Below are positions 59,553-64,000 of a stretch of DNA of 64,000 nucleotides, piece by piece. Below the pieces are notes generated by a model, which saw nothing but the letters and a program-made list of their open reading frames with translations, did not search any database and was not told the origin of the DNA. Origin of the DNA: Marinospirillum sp035271045 (GTDB taxonomy: Bacteria > Pseudomonadota > Gammaproteobacteria > Pseudomonadales > Halomonadaceae); contig NZ_DATESC010000001.1 of assembly GCF_035271045.1 (NCBI RefSeq), positions 62,001 to 126,000 of the forward strand, given 5' to 3'. A program made the translations under genes and the position numbers. The stretch's first letter is position 1. The number at the start of each line of letters is the position of its first letter.

Positions 59553-60431
59553 ATGGTTAAAGTCCTTATTACCGGCGCAAAAGGGCAGGTAGGCACAGAA
59601 TTAGTTAAGCTTGCACCAGCAGGTTTTACGGTGATTGGGTTGGGTTCAGATCAGCTTAATATTACCAATCAGCAGCAGGTTGCTGCTGCTGTTGCAGAAT
59701 ACCGCCCTAGTTTAATCATTAATGCTGCAGCTTATACAGCAGTGGATAAAGCGGAAAGTAATGCTGCACAAGCTTTTGCTGTGAATGAGCAGGGTGTGGC
59801 TTGGTTAGCAGAAGCAGCACAAGCCGCAGATATTCCACTCTTTCATATTTCAACCGATTATGTGTTTGACGGTAACGCAACGATTGCTTATCAAGAAACC
59901 GCTGCTGTTAATCCGCAGGGTGTTTATGGTGTCAGTAAGTTAGCAGGTGAACAGGTGTTGGCTAAAACACACAGTAAACACATTATTTTGCGTACTAGTT
60001 GGGTGTTTGGTGCTGAGGGTAGTAACTTTGTTAAAACAATGTTGCGATTAGGTAAAGAACGCGATGAATTAACGGTAGTTGCTGACCAGTACGGCTGTCC
60101 AACCAGTGCGGCTAGCATTGCCCAAGTGCTTTGGCAGCTAGCCAAAAACTACCAGCAGCAAGGTGATTTACCTTGGGGTATTTATAACTTTAGCAATTCG
60201 CCTAGGGGTACTTGGCATGATTTTGCTGTAGAAATTTTTAAGCAGGGCCTTGCGTTAAACCTAATCAGTAAACTTCCTGAAGTAAAAAGCATTACCACAG
60301 CCGACTACCCAACACCGGCTAAAAGGCCTGCTTGGTCGGTGCTGGATTGTACTAAAATTGAAACCCTGCTGGGTTATGGCGTACCTTGCTGGAAAAGTGA
60401 ATTAGTTCAAGTTCTAAAAGACCAACAATAA
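59553..60431 (+). CDS. rfbD: dTDP-4-dehydrorhamnose reductase
   Basis: Last step of dTDP-L-rhamnose synthesis. 292 residues from ATG 59553 (a TTG at 59520 would add 11 residues). NAD-binding VLITGAKGQVGTELVKL, catalytic STDYVFDG and YGVSKLAGEQ (YxxxK), and RTSWVFGAEGSNFV. rmlBAC are not adjacent in this window; they may lie beyond 64 kb. It marks the start of a surface-polysaccharide region. Confidence 0.93.
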   Translation: MVKVLITGAKGQVGTELVKLAPAGFTVIGLGSDQLNITNQQQVAAAVAEYRPSLIINAAAYTAVDKAESNAAQAFAVNEQGVAWLAEAAQAADIPLFHISTDYVFDGNATIAYQETAAVNPQGVYGVSKLAGEQVLAKTHSKHIILRTSWVFGAEGSNFVKTMLRLGKERDELTVVADQYGCPTSAASIAQVLWQLAKNYQQQGDLPWGIYNFSNSPRGTWHDFAVEIFKQGLALNLISKLPEVKSITTADYPTPAKRPAWSVLDCTKIETLLGYGVPCWKSELVQVLKDQQ

Positions 60432-60514
60432 ATAGCGACATTAATAACACACCCATCAAACGTTTCGCTTGTGATAAAGTTGCCGCCTATTCTTATCAGT
60501 GTTTGGATGTTTTC

Positions 60515-61681
60515 ATGAAAATAGCTGTTGCCGGTACAGGTTATGTAGGGCTTTCTAACGCGCTGCTGTTGGCTCAGAATAATGCAGTCATTGCGGTAGA
60601 TATCTTGCCAGAAAAGGTAGCGTTGCTAAATGCTGGGCAATCACCGATTGAAGATGTTGAAATTCAAGCCTTTTTAAGGGGTGGCACATTAAACTTTACA
60701 GCCACTTTAGACGCGGCAACGGCCTACACCCATGCGGATTTTGTGATTATTGCTACGCCGACTGATTATGATCCACAAACGAATTTTTTTAATACCCAAA
60801 GTGTTGAAACCGTTATTCAGTCGGTAATGGCGGTTAATCCTAATGCAGTGATGGTGATTAAATCGACCGTGCCGGTAGGTTATACAAAAGAAGCAAAACA
60901 GCGTTTTAATACCCAAAACCTAATTTTCTCACCTGAATTTTTACGTGAAGGGAAGGCACTTTACGACAACTTATACCCGTCGCGCATTATTGTGGGTGAA
61001 CGTTCTGCCAGAGCCGAACAGTTTGCCCAATTACTGTTGCAAGGTGCGATTAAAAAAGATGTGCCGCTGCTGTTTACAGAAAGCACCGAAGCCGAAGCGG
61101 TTAAGTTGTTTTCTAATACCTATTTAGCGATGCGCGTTGCTTATTTTAATGAATTAGACAGCTATGCCGAAGCCAGTGGTTTAGACAGTCGCCAAATTAT
61201 TGAGGGCGTAGGGTTAGATCCGCGTATTGGCAATCATTATAACAACCCATCTTTTGGTTACGGTGGTTATTGCCTGCCTAAAGACACCAAACAGTTATTA
61301 GCTAATTATCAACAAGTACCTAATAACATTATTGCCGCCATTGTTGATGCTAATCGTACGCGTAAAGATTTTATTGCTAATGCGGTGTTAGAGCGTAACC
61401 CCAAGGTGGTAGGTGTTTATCGCTTAATTATGAAAGCAGGTTCAGATAACTTTAGAGCCAGTGCTATGCAGGGGGTAATGAAACGCATTAAAGCCAAAGG
61501 CATTGAAGTGATTGTTTATGAACCAGTGCTTGAAGTAACCGAGTTTTTTGGGTCGCGGGTTATTAGTGATTTAGCATTGTTTAAGAAAGAATCAGAAATC
61601 ATACTGACTAACCGCCTTACTTCAGAATTAGACGATGTTATTGACAAAATTTATACTAGAGATTTATTTGGCGGCGATTAA
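60515..61681 (+). CDS. ugd: UDP-glucose 6-dehydrogenase
   Basis: Oxidises UDP-glucose to UDP-glucuronate, a precursor of capsule or LPS sugars. 388 residues from ATG 60515, the E. coli length. N-terminal NAD fold (KIAVAGTGYVGLSNALLLAQ), PTDYDPQTNFFNT, SPEFLREGKALYDNLYPSR and catalytic Cys253 in GYGGYCLPKDTKQLL. Very similar to E. coli Ugd throughout. Confidence 0.97.
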   Translation: MKIAVAGTGYVGLSNALLLAQNNAVIAVDILPEKVALLNAGQSPIEDVEIQAFLRGGTLNFTATLDAATAYTHADFVIIATPTDYDPQTNFFNTQSVETVIQSVMAVNPNAVMVIKSTVPVGYTKEAKQRFNTQNLIFSPEFLREGKALYDNLYPSRIIVGERSARAEQFAQLLLQGAIKKDVPLLFTESTEAEAVKLFSNTYLAMRVAYFNELDSYAEASGLDSRQIIEGVGLDPRIGNHYNNPSFGYGGYCLPKDTKQLLANYQQVPNNIIAAIVDANRTRKDFIANAVLERNPKVVGVYRLIMKAGSDNFRASAMQGVMKRIKAKGIEVIVYEPVLEVTEFFGSRVISDLALFKKESEIILTNRLTSELDDVIDKIYTRDLFGGD

Positions 61682-61714
61682 AAGGTAAGTATTTTAAATT
61701 AGGGCAGTATAAAA

Positions 61715-62992
61715 ATGATAATGATTGATTCTAACATTAAAAAACATTTTTTTAGTTTTTTATTTTATTTTATTTTTTTTATTTTTGTATCATTTTTCTT
61801 TGTTGGGAGAATTTATAGTTACGCAGGTAGTATTATTTTAGCTTTTTCACTTTTTCACTTTGCCTATTTATTATTATGCAATACTAAACGTAGGGTCATT
61901 AAAAACAATATTTTTGATCCGTTTTTTGTTTTTTTGTTTGGTTATGGATTAATAGCTGTATTTTCTGAGTTATATGCTGGTTCAGAACTGTCAGATTTTG
62001 AGTTGCATTTCAAGGTTCTATTGGCTTGCTTTATTCCATTAGCCTGTATAAATTTACCAATAAGATTTAATAATGTTTTTTTTATTGCTTCAAGCATAAT
62101 GATTTTAACTTCCTTATCAATTGCTCTTTGGCAGCATGAAGTAAAAGATATTGATCGTGTCTCAGTTAAAGGTGCTAATGCTTTTGCAGATATAGTTTCC
62201 TTTTTTGGAGTAATGTCTTTAGCAGCTATCTGGCTTGTTTTTAATAAAAAATCTAAAATTATTTACAGTAAATCAGTTAAATATTTAATTTTTATTATAC
62301 CGATAGTGCTTTTTATTTCTTCTATGTATGTTACCGTTCTTGCTGCAAATAGAGGAAGTTGGATATCAATTCCACTTATACTGATAGTTCTTTCTTTAGT
62401 GTTTTTTGGTTTTAATATAAAAAAATCTATTTTGTCTTTATTTGCTTTATTTGCCTTGATTTTTTTATCTTATAGTGTTTCCGACACAATAAATTTAAGG
62501 GTGAGTCAAGCATTAAATGAAATTAAGTTGTATTCTGTAGGTGAAGGTTCTGGGACTAGTACTGGTCTTCGGTTTGAAATGTGGAAGTTTGGTATTGATT
62601 CTGTTGCAGATGATTTAGTATTAGGTTTGGGTGTGAAGGGTGAAAGAGAAGCAAAAAACAATGTATCAGATGAATATAATCCTAATATAAAAACATTTTC
62701 ACATTTACATAATGAGTTCATAAATATTTTAGTTTTTAATGGTATTTTTGCTCTTTTGTTTTATTTGTTGTGGCTGGGTTATCTTGCTCATTTTTTCATA
62801 CGATCTTTCTATTTGATTAAAAGCCCACTGGCGCTTGCTGGTTTTTTAGGTGTTATCCATTACTTTTTTGTTTCATTAGTTAATGTTAAGTTGTCCTATA
62901 ATGTTGGAGTTTATGCTTTTATTATTGTTTTTTCTTTTATTTATGGGATGGTTCGTAATGAGTTGAATGCTTATATTGATAGGAGTTGTTAA
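61715..62992 (+). CDS. O-antigen polymerase/ligase-like membrane protein (Wzy/WaaL)
   Basis: 425 residues, about ten to twelve membrane helices. The large periplasmic loop region holds GLRFEMWKFGIDSV and the HLHNEFINILVFNGI motif (H-NE), typical of the PF04932 Wzy_C family. AGGG is 10 nt before ATG 61715. Base composition is notably AT-rich and Phe/Ile/Lys-rich compared with neighbours, as common for polysaccharide loci acquired by transfer. Ligase versus polymerase cannot be settled. Confidence 0.82.
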   Translation: MIMIDSNIKKHFFSFLFYFIFFIFVSFFFVGRIYSYAGSIILAFSLFHFAYLLLCNTKRRVIKNNIFDPFFVFLFGYGLIAVFSELYAGSELSDFELHFKVLLACFIPLACINLPIRFNNVFFIASSIMILTSLSIALWQHEVKDIDRVSVKGANAFADIVSFFGVMSLAAIWLVFNKKSKIIYSKSVKYLIFIIPIVLFISSMYVTVLAANRGSWISIPLILIVLSLVFFGFNIKKSILSLFALFALIFLSYSVSDTINLRVSQALNEIKLYSVGEGSGTSTGLRFEMWKFGIDSVADDLVLGLGVKGEREAKNNVSDEYNPNIKTFSHLHNEFINILVFNGIFALLFYLLWLGYLAHFFIRSFYLIKSPLALAGFLGVIHYFFVSLVNVKLSYNVGVYAFIIVFSFIYGMVRNELNAYIDRSC

Positions 62993-64000
62993 ATGTCGAT
63001 AAACAGAAAGAAAACTATTTGTATTTTAAGGAATCGCTGGCATTTTGGTGCGCAGATTTTAACTATACCAGCACTGTTTTATATAAAAAAAAATAGTGCT
63101 ATCAAAAATCCTATAGAAATTAGCATTATTTCAAAGCAAGATACTAATTGGTTTTATAGTCAATTTAATTGGATTGATAATTTTTTTATCCAAGGTGGCT
63201 TTTTTTCTGATTTAAAACTGATTTATAAATCAGAAAAATTAGTTTCTTTTCAACCGTCAAGCTATCGCTACTTATTTTTAAGTTTGCTAGCAAGAATAGA
63301 TGAAAATTTTGGTTTTTCAAAAAAACGCTTTTTAAACCGTTTGTGGAAGAAATCAATAGAATTCAATCCATCTGTTTATCGTGGGTTACACTATCTACAA
63401 TTAGCATCAGTTGAGGATGGTATTGATAATACTGAGTTAATGAATCATTTAAGATTACCCTTTATTGAAGTTGCATCAACTTCTGATTTAATAATAAATT
63501 TTTGTAATCAAGACGATACATTGAATGTTTGTATAATGCCAGGTGGTGGTGCGGGTGAATTTAAAAAATGGGGTGTAAAAAACTTTTTTGAATCAGCAAA
63601 GCTATTAGCCTTTAGTAAGAATAAGTCTGTCGTTTTACATTGGCTTGTTGGACCTGATGAAATTGAAGAGAAAAAAGCCATTGACTTGCTTGTTAATAAT
63701 TCAACTTTAATTAATGAAAAACTGTCAGTTACTTCATTTCTGTATACTGATTTAAAGATTAAAGACATTGCTGCTTTAGTATCACAGGTTGATATTACAA
63801 TTGCTAATGACTGTGGCCCTGCTCATATTGCACAATGTATGCAACAGGGTTTTATTGGTATATTCGATCAAACAAAACCAGAATGGTTCTTGGTACATAC
63901 GGCTTCTAAATGTGTAGTGCCTAATAAAGAAAATTCAGATGAGAAATACCCAATTCTTAGTATTTCACCTACAGAAGTGAATAAAGCTATTTTAAGTATT
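62993..64000 (+). CDS. Glycosyltransferase family 9 (heptosyltransferase-like), 3' end cut by window
   Basis: The frame is open from ATG 62993 to the window end (336 codons), with AGGAG 7 nt upstream and overlap-free spacing after the Wzy gene stop. The C-terminal ITIANDCGPAHIAQCMQQGFIGIFD motif (given in part: NDCGPAHIAQC) is the family 9 signature for ADP-heptose binding. The nucleotide-binding MPGGGAGEFKKWG is also present. Acceptor and donor sugars are unknown. AT-rich like the preceding gene. Confidence 0.8.
   Translation, partial: MSINRKKTICILRNRWHFGAQILTIPALFYIKKNSAIKNPIEISIISKQDTNWFYSQFNWIDNFFIQGGFFSDLKLIYKSEKLVSFQPSSYRYLFLSLLARIDENFGFSKKRFLNRLWKKSIEFNPSVYRGLHYLQLASVEDGIDNTELMNHLRLPFIEVASTSDLIINFCNQDDTLNVCIMPGGGAGEFKKWGVKNFFESAKLLAFSKNKSVVLHWLVGPDEIEEKKAIDLLVNNSTLINEKLSVTSFLYTDLKIKDIAALVSQVDITIANDCGPAHIAQCMQQGFIGIFDQTKPEWFLVHTASKCVVPNKENSDEKYPILSISPTEVNKAILSI

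Overview
The window is a contiguous stretch of chromosome from a gammaproteobacterium of moderate-to-low GC. Many products are near-identical in length and motifs to the Escherichia coli or Pseudomonas proteins (NrdA/NrdB/YfaE, Ugd, FolX, EpmC, LexA, MltC). From memory, the gene order ispE-prs-rplY-pth-ychF-tRNA-Met and dsbD-aroQ-accB-accC-prmA-DUF3426-dusB-fis-purH matches Pseudomonadales/Oceanospirillales. The species cannot be named from sequence alone. There is no rRNA, CRISPR array, insertion sequence or prophage. Two tRNA genes are present.

Layout. 1-4.7 kb: isoprenoid, PRPP and translation genes, then tRNA-Met. 4.8-14 kb: a plus-strand housekeeping run (dsbD, aroQ, accBC, prmA, a zinc-ribbon membrane protein, dusB, fis, purH), closed by a strong terminator. 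14.1-18.9 kb: an outer-membrane-type protein, folE-folX, a small exported protein, an MltC-like transglycosylase and an orphan gene. 19-22.8 kb: two paralogous acyl-CoA dehydrogenases, the first with a PsrA-like operator. 23-25.1 kb: tRNA-Leu, bioB and divergent comF. 25.1-30.2 kb, minus strand: nrdA-nrdB-yfaE plus a solitary DNA adenine methyltransferase, with paired NrdR boxes upstream. 31-36 kb: topA, a MerR regulator with a divergent metal permease, and lexA. 36-46.4 kb, mostly minus strand: a SIMPL protein, a MATE pump, an Fbp-type ABC transporter, an Mla-like lipid transporter and a DEAD-box helicase, with epmC on the plus strand. 46.6-52.8 kb: class I fumarase, then dnaX-ybaB-recR-rnd-ycgL-ycgN. 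52.8-59.5 kb: a less familiar module of membrane and von Willebrand A (VWA) proteins, a glutamine-amidotransferase-fold protein, a MoxR ATPase with its VWA partner and a PPP phosphatase. 59.5-64 kb: start of a surface polysaccharide locus (rmlD, ugd, a Wzy/WaaL-like protein and a GT9 glycosyltransferase cut by the window edge); the last two are clearly AT-richer.

Regulatory signals are unusually legible. They include a perfect MerR/CadR-type dyad in a 19-bp spacer promoter, paired NrdR boxes 32 bp apart, a SOS-like box just downstream of a lexA promoter, a PsrA-type palindrome over an acyl-CoA dehydrogenase promoter, a degenerate BirA-like site at bioB, and several clean intrinsic terminators. 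The most interesting molecular feature is a candidate -1 frameshift site in dnaX: six A residues at the tau/gamma boundary, with a stop codon directly next in the -1 frame. The best candidate for an under-described system is the membrane/winged-helix/VWA module at 52.8-55.9 kb.
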